Assembly: GCA_021731405.1 (NCBI GenBank) | Contig: JAKFXN010000003.1 | Coordinates: 109,531 to 173,530, forward strand | Length of the DNA: 64,000 bases | From: Candidatus Parcubacteria bacterium | Lineage (GTDB): Bacteria; Patescibacteria; Paceibacteria; UBA9973; UBA918 | Direction of reading: 5' to 3' | Part shown: positions 41,253 through 49,289 of the stretch, in pieces | How positions within the stretch are numbered: position 1 is the stretch's first letter | Layout of the letters: each line of letters begins with the position of its first letter | Program-made: the position numbers and the translations under genes | The notes under the pieces: generated by a model | Told to the model about the DNA's origin: nothing | Seen by the model: only the letters and a program-made list of their open reading frames with translations | Database searches by the model: none

Positions 41253-42470
41253 ATGCTCTTTAACTACGTTGCACTCGATACAACCAATATCCAGCGAGAG
41301 GGAACGGTTGAGGCCGTGACTATTGACGCGGCTATTTCAGCGGTGCAAAAACGTGGTTATACGGTTATCTCTATTGATCCAGCTGATGAAGGAGGCGGAC
41401 TCCAGTCTCTTTTGAAATTTGAGTTTACCTTCATGAACTCAATATCCAACAAAGATATTGTGATTCTCTCGCGGCAGATATCGACCCTCTTTCAAGCGCA
41501 CGTGTCACCCCTTCGTATTTTCCGTCTGCTTTCAGCTGAGGTAGGGAACGTAAAGCTACAAACAGTGATGAATAAAATAGTGGAAGATCTGCAAGGAGGC
41601 AGCTCTATCTCTCGGGCACTCTCATTTCACCCAGAAGTATTTTCGTCTTTTTATGTAAACCTGGTTCGTTCTGGGGAAGAGTCGGGATCTCTCGAAAAAT
41701 CATTTGCGTATTTGGCTGACTACTTGGACCGCTCATACGAAATTATTTCAAAAGCCCGAAACGCTCTCGTGTACCCAGCTTTCGTGGTCTCCATCTTTAT
41801 TGGTGTGATGGGACTCATGCTTACACTTGTGATTCCAAACATTGCGAGTATCTTGACTGACTCCGGACAAGAGCTTCCTATCTACACCAAAATTGTTATT
41901 GGTATATCTGACATCCTCGTTAACTACATAGGATTTATCTTACTCGCTATTGCAGGAGGAGCGGTTGGTTTCTACCGATTTAAAAAGACTGAAGTGGGGC
42001 AACGTACGATTGATGAGTTTATGATATCAATTCCGTACCTTGGCGACTTGCAGCGCAAGCTTCTCTTGACTCGCATCTGTGACAACCTCGCTACTATGCT
42101 CGGTAGTGGTATTTCAATGGTACAGGCACTTGAAGTAACTGGGGAAGTGGTGGACAACATGGTCTATAAAGAAATTATCCAAGCAGCACTATCTGAAGTG
42201 AAAGGAGGTCGTTCATTTGCTGATGCAATTGCTGAGTATCCAGAAATTCCAGGCGTACTTACCCAGATGGTGAAGGTGGGAGAAGAAACAGGTAGTTTGG
42301 CCGAAATCCTCACTACTTTGGCAAACTTCTATCGTCGCGAAGTAAATAATGCAGTGGATACCCTTATTGGCCTGATTGAACCGATAATGATTGTGCTCCT
42401 CGGTCTTGGTGTGGGTACACTCCTCGCTTCTGTCTTGATGCCAATCTATAACCTCACCAACAGCTTCTAG
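41253..42470 (+). CDS. pilC: Type IV pilus inner-membrane platform protein PilC
   Basis: A 405-residue PilC/GspF protein with two GspF domains (about 65-190 and 268-390), each a cytoplasmic helical bundle followed by membrane helices. The motif RQISTLFQAHVSPLRIFRLL is in the first and RICDNLATMLGSGISMVQALEVTGEVV in the second. It converts motor ATPase motion into pilin insertion. Confidence 0.93.
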   Translation: MLFNYVALDTTNIQREGTVEAVTIDAAISAVQKRGYTVISIDPADEGGGLQSLLKFEFTFMNSISNKDIVILSRQISTLFQAHVSPLRIFRLLSAEVGNVKLQTVMNKIVEDLQGGSSISRALSFHPEVFSSFYVNLVRSGEESGSLEKSFAYLADYLDRSYEIISKARNALVYPAFVVSIFIGVMGLMLTLVIPNIASILTDSGQELPIYTKIVIGISDILVNYIGFILLAIAGGAVGFYRFKKTEVGQRTIDEFMISIPYLGDLQRKLLLTRICDNLATMLGSGISMVQALEVTGEVVDNMVYKEIIQAALSEVKGGRSFADAIAEYPEIPGVLTQMVKVGEETGSLAEILTTLANFYRREVNNAVDTLIGLIEPIMIVLLGLGVGTLLASVLMPIYNLTNSF

Positions 42471-42509
42471 TTTGTCCACAGACCAAGAAAAGACGCCGCT
42501 ATAAACTCG

Positions 42510-42515
42510 TATAAT
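42510..42515 (+). promoter_or_regulatory. Promoter of the first major pilin gene
   Basis: TATAAT lies about 100 nt upstream of the pilin ATG. The resulting leader carries a stem-loop (next entry). Confidence 0.5.
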
Positions 42516-42543
42516 AGATATAACTACGTACAACGTAGGAAAG

Positions 42544-42592
42544 GCTCAAAAGGTATTCAGATACGCAGCTGATATCTGAATTCAGTCTGAGC
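42544..42592 (+). promoter_or_regulatory. Stem-loop in the pilin 5' UTR
   Basis: GCTCA (42544) pairs with TGAGC (42588-42592), and inside it ATTCAGATA (42555-42563) pairs with TATCTGAAT (42573-42581). This long leader is exceptional next to the leaderless genes around it and may stabilise the mRNA or control pilin synthesis. Confidence 0.5.
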
Positions 42593-42618
42593 AGTATTAA
42601 TAAAAAAATTACAAATCT

Positions 42619-43122
42619 ATGAAACAATCAATGCTCACCCGTGGATTTACGCTCATCGAGCTCCTCGTGGTTATTGCCATCATCGGTATTTTGGCGGCAG
42701 TAGTTATCGGTTCACTCAACGATGCACGTAGTGGTGGCCAGGACGCTTCAATCAAGCAGTCTGTAGCCAACATTCGTTCACAAGCAGAGCTCTTCTATAA
42801 CGGAAACGGGTACACCTATCGTGTGGATGCTACAACAAACGTTTGTACAAACACTCAAGTGGACTCACTCCTTAGTGCTGCCGTAGACGTAGTAAACGGT
42901 ACAGACTATGCTTCTGCCACACACGGTGTATCAACATATGTTGCTCTTAACACACTTACTGGTGCAGCTTCTGGTCGAACAGCAGCTTGTCACGCTGATG
43001 AGACACGATACCTTGCTGTAGCTCCGCTCGCTAGTATCGCTCAATTCTGGTGTGTAGATAGTACTGGTGTATCAGCTCAGGTTGCAACAGCTCCAGCTTC
43101 AGGAGACTATACTTGTAACTAA
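42619..43122 (+). CDS. pilA: Type IV major pilin (prepilin)
   Basis: A 167-residue type IVa prepilin. The leader MKQSMLTRG is cleaved before F10 (TRG|FTLIELLVVIAIIGILAAVVIGSLNDAR), with Glu5 of the mature protein conserved. The globular domain has four cysteines (VCTN, ACHAD, FWCVDS, YTCN), likely two disulfides, consistent with DsbB nearby. It has its own promoter, structured leader and terminator, as expected for an abundant product. Confidence 0.93.
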   Translation: MKQSMLTRGFTLIELLVVIAIIGILAAVVIGSLNDARSGGQDASIKQSVANIRSQAELFYNGNGYTYRVDATTNVCTNTQVDSLLSAAVDVVNGTDYASATHGVSTYVALNTLTGAASGRTAACHADETRYLAVAPLASIAQFWCVDSTGVSAQVATAPASGDYTCN

Positions 43123-43141
43123 GCTTTAGGTAGAAGAAATG

Positions 43142-43177
43142 ATAAACAAAAAACGCCTTCGGGCGTTTTTTGTTTAT
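43142..43177 (+). terminator. pilA terminator
   Basis: ATAAACAAAAAACGCC/GGGCGTTTTTTGTTTAT hairpin with loop TTC. Confidence 0.9.
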
Positions 43178-43218
43178 AGTGAATAAAAGCGAAATATCCG
43201 TATCGTATAATTATGGTA

Positions 43219-43635
43219 ATGAAAACATCTTCTGGATTTACGCTCATCGAGCTCCTCGTGGTTATTGCCATCATCGGTATTCTCGCCTCAGTGGTTATTG
43301 GGTCACTCAATGATGCACGTGACAGTGGACTTGACGCTAAGATTAAAAGTGAGATGTCTGCACTTTCTAAGCGAGCGGCCGTAGAGGAGTCTGCCTCCTT
43401 CACCTTTGATGCGGTTTGCGGATCAAACAGTGTTACTCAGTCGCCACAGATTATCGCTATCATTACCGCTATTGAGATGTTCTCAACTGGTCCAGTTATA
43501 TGTAACAGCGACACGTATGCATACGCCGCATCGGTACCACTTGAGACCGACTATTGGTGTGTTGACAGTGAAGGTGTGGCAGGGGTGTTTGCCACTCCAC
43601 TTAGTACCAGTACCCCAACATTTAGTTGTTCGTAA
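43219..43635 (+). CDS. Second type IV prepilin, paralogue of the preceding gene
   Basis: A 138-residue prepilin: MKTSSG|FTLIELLVVIAIIGILASVVIGSLNDARDSG. A 48-nt stretch of the N-terminal helix is identical at nucleotide level to the upstream pilin, while the globular domains differ, so the helix region was duplicated recently or kept similar by gene conversion. Cysteines (VCGS, VICN, YWCVD, FSCS) follow the same pattern. TATAAT ends 7 nt before the ATG. Confidence 0.9.
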   Translation: MKTSSGFTLIELLVVIAIIGILASVVIGSLNDARDSGLDAKIKSEMSALSKRAAVEESASFTFDAVCGSNSVTQSPQIIAIITAIEMFSTGPVICNSDTYAYAASVPLETDYWCVDSEGVAGVFATPLSTSTPTFSCS

Positions 43636-43683
43636 TTAACCACTCGTTCAAATACTGTCGAGCCCGAGTGATATACTAAGTGT

Positions 43684-44520
43684 ATGCAATACCTCGTAGG
43701 TGAATTTGGAATATCTTTTGTAGTTGTTGTCGCCTTTCTATTTGGTGTAATTATCGGCAGTTTTCTCAATGTATACATCTATCGTTTCCACACGGGTAAG
43801 TCTTTGATGGGGAGTTCACATTGTCTTTCTTGTGGTACTGATCTAAAACCCTACGAGCTCGTGCCACTTTTTTCATACCTCGCCTTATTTGGAAGATGTA
43901 GGACTTGTCGTTCATATATTCCTAATCGCTATTTCTTAGTGGAGCTATTGACCGGTCTGTTGTTTATGGGGGTGGCACTGACCGCTATAGATGTCATTTC
44001 TATGCTTCATACCCTCTTTATTGTGTCTGTGCTCGTCGTAATAGCTGTCTATGACATATACCACATGATTATCCCAGATGAGCTGGTGACAGCGCTTTTA
44101 GGAGGAGTCATTTCAAATCAGCTGTATCTACATATTACTGGTGTGCCGATGTCTGTCTTTTGGTGGAATATTTTTGCAGCGCTTTTGGGCTCTCTTTTCT
44201 TCTTAGTTTTATGGCGCGTTTCAAAGGGGACATGGATTGGTTTTGGTGATGTAAAACTGATTATCCCACTTGGACTCTCGGTGGGGTACACTTCCATGTT
44301 TTCGATGGTGGTACTGTCGTTTTGGATAGGGGCTATAGTCGGAGTACTTGTTCTTCTTATTCAAAAAGTGCACCACCAGAGTCAGCCACACTTTAAGTTT
44401 CTCCCCACACCACTCACCATGAAGAGCGCCGTACCTTTTGCGCCGTTTTTGATTCTAGGCTACTTGGCAATACTCTTTTTTGACATTGATGTAATTGCTC
44501 TTTTAAGTTATGCCCCATAA
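43684..44520 (+). CDS. pilD: Prepilin peptidase / N-methyltransferase PilD
   Basis: A 278-residue membrane aspartic peptidase that cleaves prepilin leaders and methylates the new N-terminus. A cytoplasmic zinc loop has two CxxC motifs (CLSCG and CRTCRS), and catalytic Asp residues lie in VIAVYDIYHMIIPDE and GFGDVKL. TATACT ends 6 nt before ATG. It overlaps the following minor pilin by 11 nt. Confidence 0.93.
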   Translation: MQYLVGEFGISFVVVVAFLFGVIIGSFLNVYIYRFHTGKSLMGSSHCLSCGTDLKPYELVPLFSYLALFGRCRTCRSYIPNRYFLVELLTGLLFMGVALTAIDVISMLHTLFIVSVLVVIAVYDIYHMIIPDELVTALLGGVISNQLYLHITGVPMSVFWWNIFAALLGSLFFLVLWRVSKGTWIGFGDVKLIIPLGLSVGYTSMFSMVVLSFWIGAIVGVLVLLIQKVHHQSQPHFKFLPTPLTMKSAVPFAPFLILGYLAILFFDIDVIALLSYAP

Positions 44521-45100
44521 TAATCCAACACAAAATAATACCGAGCAAGGTTTTGGACTCGTTGAGCTTCTGGTGAGTATTAGTATTGTAGTCTTGGTGA
44601 CGAGCATTATTATGGCGCGTCATGGTAGCCATAATGGAGCAGTGCTCCTTCGTTCTGAAGCCTATGACGTGGCGCTCAAGGCGCGTGAGGTGCAGCTCTC
44701 CGCAGTGAGCGCAGTTGGAGATGCTGGCGATTATCGTAATGTGTTTGGTCTTTACTTTGATACGGCAACAGGAGGCTTTTATCGTACGTTTCGTGATGCT
44801 GATGGTGATTTTTATTACGACACGGGAGAAGAAGTGGGAGCTAGAAATAATCTTGATCAGCGATTTGAGATTGATGAGATACGGCTTATTGATGGAGGAG
44901 TTCCTACGACACCAACCTCACTCTCGATTGTGTTTGAACGACCAAATTTTGACGCCCGCTTCTACACTTCAAGTGGCCTGGTTGCTTCTTCTGTTAATGC
45001 TGTGCAGTTGGTGGTGAGACTACGTGGTACCACTGGTACAGGAGTGGGGGAGATGCGTCTAGTTGAGATTTCAAGAACCGGCCAAATCACAGTACAATAA
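44510..45100 (+). CDS. Minor pilin / pseudopilin (GspH-like)
   Basis: A 196-residue pseudopilin. Its prepilin-like leader is long (ending EQG|FGLVELLVSISIVVLVTSIIMARHG) and residue 5 Glu is conserved. The remaining beta-rich domain starts with a GspH-like LRSEAYDVALKAREVQLSAV helix. It belongs to the minor-pilin group that primes pilus assembly. Confidence 0.82.
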   Translation: MPHNNPTQNNTEQGFGLVELLVSISIVVLVTSIIMARHGSHNGAVLLRSEAYDVALKAREVQLSAVSAVGDAGDYRNVFGLYFDTATGGFYRTFRDADGDFYYDTGEEVGARNNLDQRFEIDEIRLIDGGVPTTPTSLSIVFERPNFDARFYTSSGLVASSVNAVQLVVRLRGTTGTGVGEMRLVEISRTGQITVQ

Positions 45101-45101
45101 T

Positions 45102-45773
45102 ATGAACATGCTCCTCAACAAACAAACTAATCAACGTGGCTTCACGCTCATTGAAATGATTGTTTCTTTGGGAGTATTTTCAGTGGTGGTTACTACTGCT
45201 GTAGGAGCGATGCTGGTACTCATTGCTACCAACCAGCAGCTTCAGGCTGAACAAAGTGTCATGACCAATCTCGCATTTGCCCTTGATACTATGACGCGCG
45301 AAATGCGCACGGGCTACAACTACTACTGCGACAGTCAACCAAATTATTCTGCTGGCGGACCAAACAACATCTTTGATGATGCGAACGATCATGAAAGTCT
45401 CTTAGGAACAAATACAGCTGATTGCGCAACAGGACGTCCTACTGGCCGACAGCTGCAAGGAGTGTCCTTCTACGAGGGGGGAGATAGTCTTACCGGCGCA
45501 ACTGGAGCACGGCGTATTCTTTATTTTTTTGATGAGGATGCCAATACTATCTATCGTCGCGTAGGAAACGACCCTAAGCAGGCAATAGTGTCTTCTGGTC
45601 TCGTGGTCCAGGATGCTCAGTTTTATGTGACCGGTAGTAATCCTTTAAGTGTGGGATCAGATACCGAACAACCAAGTATCACCATCTATATTGAAGCACA
45701 AGAAAAGGACGATCCAACAGCTAAGACTTATTACTTACAGACGACAGTAGTACAACGCATTTTGGACTTATGA
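45102..45773 (+). CDS. Minor pilin / pseudopilin (GspJ/PilW-like)
   Basis: A 223-residue pseudopilin with leader MNMLLNKQTNQRG|FTLIEMIVSLGVFSVVVTTAVGAMLVLI followed by LAFALDTMTREMRTG, a GspJ/PilW-like helix. ATG at 45102 begins 1 nt after the previous stop, which fixes the start better than a longer frame overlapping the previous gene. Confidence 0.83.
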   Translation: MNMLLNKQTNQRGFTLIEMIVSLGVFSVVVTTAVGAMLVLIATNQQLQAEQSVMTNLAFALDTMTREMRTGYNYYCDSQPNYSAGGPNNIFDDANDHESLLGTNTADCATGRPTGRQLQGVSFYEGGDSLTGATGARRILYFFDEDANTIYRRVGNDPKQAIVSSGLVVQDAQFYVTGSNPLSVGSDTEQPSITIYIEAQEKDDPTAKTYYLQTTVVQRILDL

Positions 45774-46357
45774 TGTATTTTCAAAAAAAAGAAAGCGGAT
45801 TTTCTTTGGTGGAGACACTGGTAGCTATTTCTATTCTCCTCATTGTGATTGTTGGCCCAATGACTATTTCTATGCGTACTGCCAAGAGCTCGAGTTTTGC
45901 GAGTGAGCAGATCCAGGCGTTCTTTTTGGCACAAGAAGGGGTTGAATTTTTACATAAGCATAGTTACGACTACTATGTGCGGCATTTTAGTGGTTCGGTG
46001 ACTGACCCGTGGGGACAGACTTCAGACCCTACAGGAGCCTACGCTAATTGTTTTTCTTCTTCTGGGTGTGGTGTAGAGTGGAGTACTACAGCAGGTGCTT
46101 TACGGTTACCCATTTCTTGCGCGACGGTAAGTAATTGTTTGATGTACCGTAGTAGCGGCACGGGGCGAAGTCACTTTACTCATATTGCAGCTGGTAATAC
46201 GGCCACTGTCTTTACACGACGACTTTATTTCTCTGAGCACATACCGAGCACCCAAGTTCGTGTTCGTTCGGTGGTGACGTGGCGAACGGGCTCTTTGGTA
46301 GCTGAGCAACGTGTTGAGATTGATACCTACTTATATAACGAATATGGAACTCCGTAA
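45770..46357 (+). CDS. Minor pilin / pseudopilin (GspI/PilV-like)
   Basis: A 195-residue pseudopilin: MMYFQKKESG|FSLVETLVAISILLIVIVGPMTISM, then AFFLAQEGVEFLHKHSYDYY, a PilV/GspI-like segment. The extracellular part has four cysteines in two close pairs (CFSSSGC, SCATVSNC). ATGA overlap with the upstream gene implies coupling. Confidence 0.82.
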   Translation: MMYFQKKESGFSLVETLVAISILLIVIVGPMTISMRTAKSSSFASEQIQAFFLAQEGVEFLHKHSYDYYVRHFSGSVTDPWGQTSDPTGAYANCFSSSGCGVEWSTTAGALRLPISCATVSNCLMYRSSGTGRSHFTHIAAGNTATVFTRRLYFSEHIPSTQVRVRSVVTWRTGSLVAEQRVEIDTYLYNEYGTP

Positions 46358-46916
46358 CACAACTTCACAAAATGGATTTGCACTTTTAATGGCTCTGGTG
46401 GTCGTGAGTGTTGTTATTTCTATTGGCCTTTCGGTACTGGATTTATCAATCAAGCAGCTTCGACTTTCTACTAACTCAAAAGATTCTGAGTTGGCCTTTC
46501 ATGCTGCTGGGGCTGGACTCGGCTGCGCTCGGCACTACCGAACGATAGAATCAGCTGACATGGAGGCAGGCAGCAATATTTCTGTGTCTTGTTTTAGCGT
46601 CACGCTCACACCGTCTGTGACCGCTCTTTCGGTGACTGATGGAGCGGCTTATTTATACGATATGGAGTCTACCTGGGGTTCTTTAAGCTCACAGCGCTGC
46701 TCACAAATGAAGACCCTGGTCTTTGTCTCAGCCACAACCTCCACTACCACGGTAACAGGCATGGAAACACTCATTCCAGGGTATCCGTATGGCGACACGA
46801 AGTCCTGTGAGCCTGGGGCGCGTTGTACGGTCATCTCTGTCCGCGGCTACAGTCGAGCCTGTAGCGCTATTACGCTCTCAGGTACCGTTCAGCGCGAAGT
46901 CTTGCTAGAATTGTAG
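46344..46916 (+). CDS. PilX-like minor pilus protein
   Basis: A 190-residue protein with an N-terminal hydrophobic helix lacking the canonical Glu5 (NG|FALLMALVVVSVVISIGLSVLDLSIKQLRLS), as in PilX/GspK-type components. Four cysteines occur in the distal part (RCSQ, SCEPGARC, ACSA). The start at MELRNTT overlaps the previous gene by 14 nt. It ends the pilus cluster, 2 nt before ligA. Confidence 0.75.
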   Translation: MELRNTTSQNGFALLMALVVVSVVISIGLSVLDLSIKQLRLSTNSKDSELAFHAAGAGLGCARHYRTIESADMEAGSNISVSCFSVTLTPSVTALSVTDGAAYLYDMESTWGSLSSQRCSQMKTLVFVSATTSTTTVTGMETLIPGYPYGDTKSCEPGARCTVISVRGYSRACSAITLSGTVQREVLLEL

Positions 46917-46918
46917 GA

Positions 46919-48958
46919 ATGCCAAAAGATACTACGGAAAAACAACACCTAGAAAAGCTACGGGCGGTGGTTTTGCATCACCAGCACAAATACCATACCG
47001 AAGATGCACCCGAAATATCTGATCAAGCCTATGACGCTCTGGTGCGGGAGCTGAGTCTGCTCGAAGAGAAGTTTGGAACCAAAGAAGTTTCCGTGGCCGA
47101 CACTATCTCCGTGGCCGATAAAGTTGGCGCTGCCCCAAGTGCGGCGTTTACTAAAGTGAAGCATGCGGCAAGGCAGTGGTCTTTTGATAATGTGTTTGAT
47201 TACGCAGAGCTTGTTTCCTGGGAGGAGCGGTTGAAGCGCTATCTACAAAAAGAAGGGGTCTCGGAGAAAAGCATTGAGTACGTGGCTGAGCATAAGATAG
47301 ATGGTCTCAAGCTTGTGATGGAATATAAAAATGGAGAATTTTTTCGAGCACTTACTCGTGGTGATGGAGTAGTAGGGGAAGATGTTACCCATACGGCACG
47401 AACTATCAGCACTTTACCGCAGACACTTACGTATAAAGTAGACCTAACTTGTGTGGGAGAGGTGTGGATGGGTTTTGCTGTCTTTAAACAAGTGAATTTG
47501 ATTGAAGTAGGGAGAGGAGAAGAACCATTTGCCAACCCGCGTAATGCTGCTGCTGGGTCACTGCGGCAACTTGATCCCGCAATTGCTCGTGCTCGAAACC
47601 TTTCTTTATTTGCGTACGATATTGATACGTTTAGTCCGCTTACCTCAGGATTGCCAGTACCCGTTTCACAAGCGGAAGAACTTGAGTTATTAAAAACGCT
47701 TGGTCTCCCAACCAACGAACACTCAAAAGTATGTGCCTCATTAGTCGAAGCAGAAAAGTATTACCAAGATTGGAAAACAAAAGCGGACGCGCTTCCATAT
47801 GGGGTAGACGGTATTGTACTCAAAACAAATTTGATTCGCCTGCAAAAAGCAGCTGGCTATACTGCCAAGTCTCCGCGGTTTGGTATCGCATATAAATTCC
47901 CGGCAGTAGAGACGACCACTGTTGTTGAAGCAATAGATCTACAGGTAGGAAGGACAGGGGTAGTGACACCAGTAGCTCATCTTCGAGCTGTCGTGGTAGA
48001 CGGTTCTACGGTAACACGCGCCACACTGCACAATGAAGATCAAATAAAGCGTCTTGATATTCGGGTGGGTGACACCATTGTGCTCCGCAAAGCGGGGGAT
48101 GTGATTCCAGAGGTTGTGTCGGTCATTACAGATCTACGCCCAAAAAAAACCGTAGCATATGTGTTTCCAAGACAGGTAGCCGCCTGTGGTGGGGATGGAA
48201 GTATTGAACGGATACCGGGGCAAGCCGCCTACCGCTGTGTGTCTTTGGATTCTGACTTTTTGGTGCGACAAAAAATGTACTATTTTGTTTCCAAAAATGC
48301 CCTGAACTTTGATGGTGTCGGTCCCAAGATAATTGATGCCTTACTTGATTACGAGCTTATCAGTGATGTGGCTGATCTTTTCACTCTTAAGGTAGAAGAA
48401 GCGCTTACATTGCCGGGGTTCAAACAAAAATCCGCGGAAAATCTTATTGCGGCTATAACCTCAGCTAAACGAGTCTCACTTTCTCGTCTGCTCGTAGGAC
48501 TGTCAATCGATAATGTAGGGGAAGAGACAGCGCGCTTGCTCGCTACGTATTTCCCATCAGTTGATGCCTTGAGAGGAGCAAAACTTGAAGCGCTTCTCCA
48601 GGTAGATGGAATAGGAGACATTGTGGCTGAAAATATTATGTTATGGCAAAACAACAAAAAGGCTCAAGCGCTGCTCGATAAGCTTTTGCTTCACCTTGAA
48701 ATACATAATGAAGACGTAATTCAGTCGCAAGGAAAGTTTTTGGGTATGAGTTTTGTTTTTACCGGAACCATGGAAAAATTGTCTAGAAGTGAAGCCGGGG
48801 ACTTGGTAAAAAGAGAGGGAGCTAGCGTATCATCGAGCGTGTCTAAAAAAACAACCTACGTCGTGGTTGGAAGTGAACCAGGAAGCAAGGCTACGGAAGC
48901 AGAAAAGTTGGGAGTCAAAATCTTGAATGAAACAGAATTTTTGGCACTCATAGCGTGA
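46919..48958 (+). CDS. ligA: NAD-dependent DNA ligase LigA
   Basis: A 679-residue bacterial DNA ligase. The domain order is Ia (HKYHTEDAPEISDQAYDAL), adenylation with Lys126 in EHKIDGLK, OB fold (YKFPAVETTTVVEAIDLQVGRTG), zinc-finger region, HhH repeats and a C-terminal BRCT (about 605-679, GMSFVFTGTMEKLSRSEAGDLVKREGASVSSSVSKKT). Only Cys423 and Cys440 remain of the usual four zinc ligands, so the finger is degenerate. It follows the pilus cluster by 2 nt. Confidence 0.95.
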   Translation: MPKDTTEKQHLEKLRAVVLHHQHKYHTEDAPEISDQAYDALVRELSLLEEKFGTKEVSVADTISVADKVGAAPSAAFTKVKHAARQWSFDNVFDYAELVSWEERLKRYLQKEGVSEKSIEYVAEHKIDGLKLVMEYKNGEFFRALTRGDGVVGEDVTHTARTISTLPQTLTYKVDLTCVGEVWMGFAVFKQVNLIEVGRGEEPFANPRNAAAGSLRQLDPAIARARNLSLFAYDIDTFSPLTSGLPVPVSQAEELELLKTLGLPTNEHSKVCASLVEAEKYYQDWKTKADALPYGVDGIVLKTNLIRLQKAAGYTAKSPRFGIAYKFPAVETTTVVEAIDLQVGRTGVVTPVAHLRAVVVDGSTVTRATLHNEDQIKRLDIRVGDTIVLRKAGDVIPEVVSVITDLRPKKTVAYVFPRQVAACGGDGSIERIPGQAAYRCVSLDSDFLVRQKMYYFVSKNALNFDGVGPKIIDALLDYELISDVADLFTLKVEEALTLPGFKQKSAENLIAAITSAKRVSLSRLLVGLSIDNVGEETARLLATYFPSVDALRGAKLEALLQVDGIGDIVAENIMLWQNNKKAQALLDKLLLHLEIHNEDVIQSQGKFLGMSFVFTGTMEKLSRSEAGDLVKREGASVSSSVSKKTTYVVVGSEPGSKATEAEKLGVKILNETEFLALIA

Positions 48959-48987
48959 TACGGAGGGAAATGATATGATGCAAATCT

Positions 48988-49287
48988 ATGAATAAAGAAG
49001 AGGTTGTACACCTAGGAAAACTTGCCCGCATCGAGCTTACGCAAACAGAAATCGATACTTTCACTGAGGAAATGTCAGCTATTTTATCGTACGTAAGTGC
49101 GGTCAAAGATATTGCTGGCGAAATAAGTACTGGCGAACCAAAACCAGGTGCTCGCTTCAACGTGTTTCGCCCAGATGAAGTGACTAACGAGGCAGATGAA
49201 TATACGGCAGACCTTCTGGCGGAAATGCCAAAGACCGAAGGACGTTTTATGGTGGTTAAAAAGATTTTAAATACCGATACGGAGTAA
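48988..49287 (+). CDS. gatC: Aspartyl/glutamyl-tRNA amidotransferase subunit C
   Basis: A 99-residue GatC (MNKEEVVHLGKLARIELTQTEIDTFTEEMSAILSYVSAVKDIA and the C-terminal FRPDEV...PKTEGRFMVVKKIL). It stabilises the GatCAB complex that converts Glu-tRNA(Gln)/Asp-tRNA(Asn) to the amide forms. gatA follows by 2 nt; gatB is not in the window. TATGAT ends 8 nt before the ATG. Confidence 0.93.
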   Translation: MNKEEVVHLGKLARIELTQTEIDTFTEEMSAILSYVSAVKDIAGEISTGEPKPGARFNVFRPDEVTNEADEYTADLLAEMPKTEGRFMVVKKILNTDTE

Positions 49288-49289
49288 AC

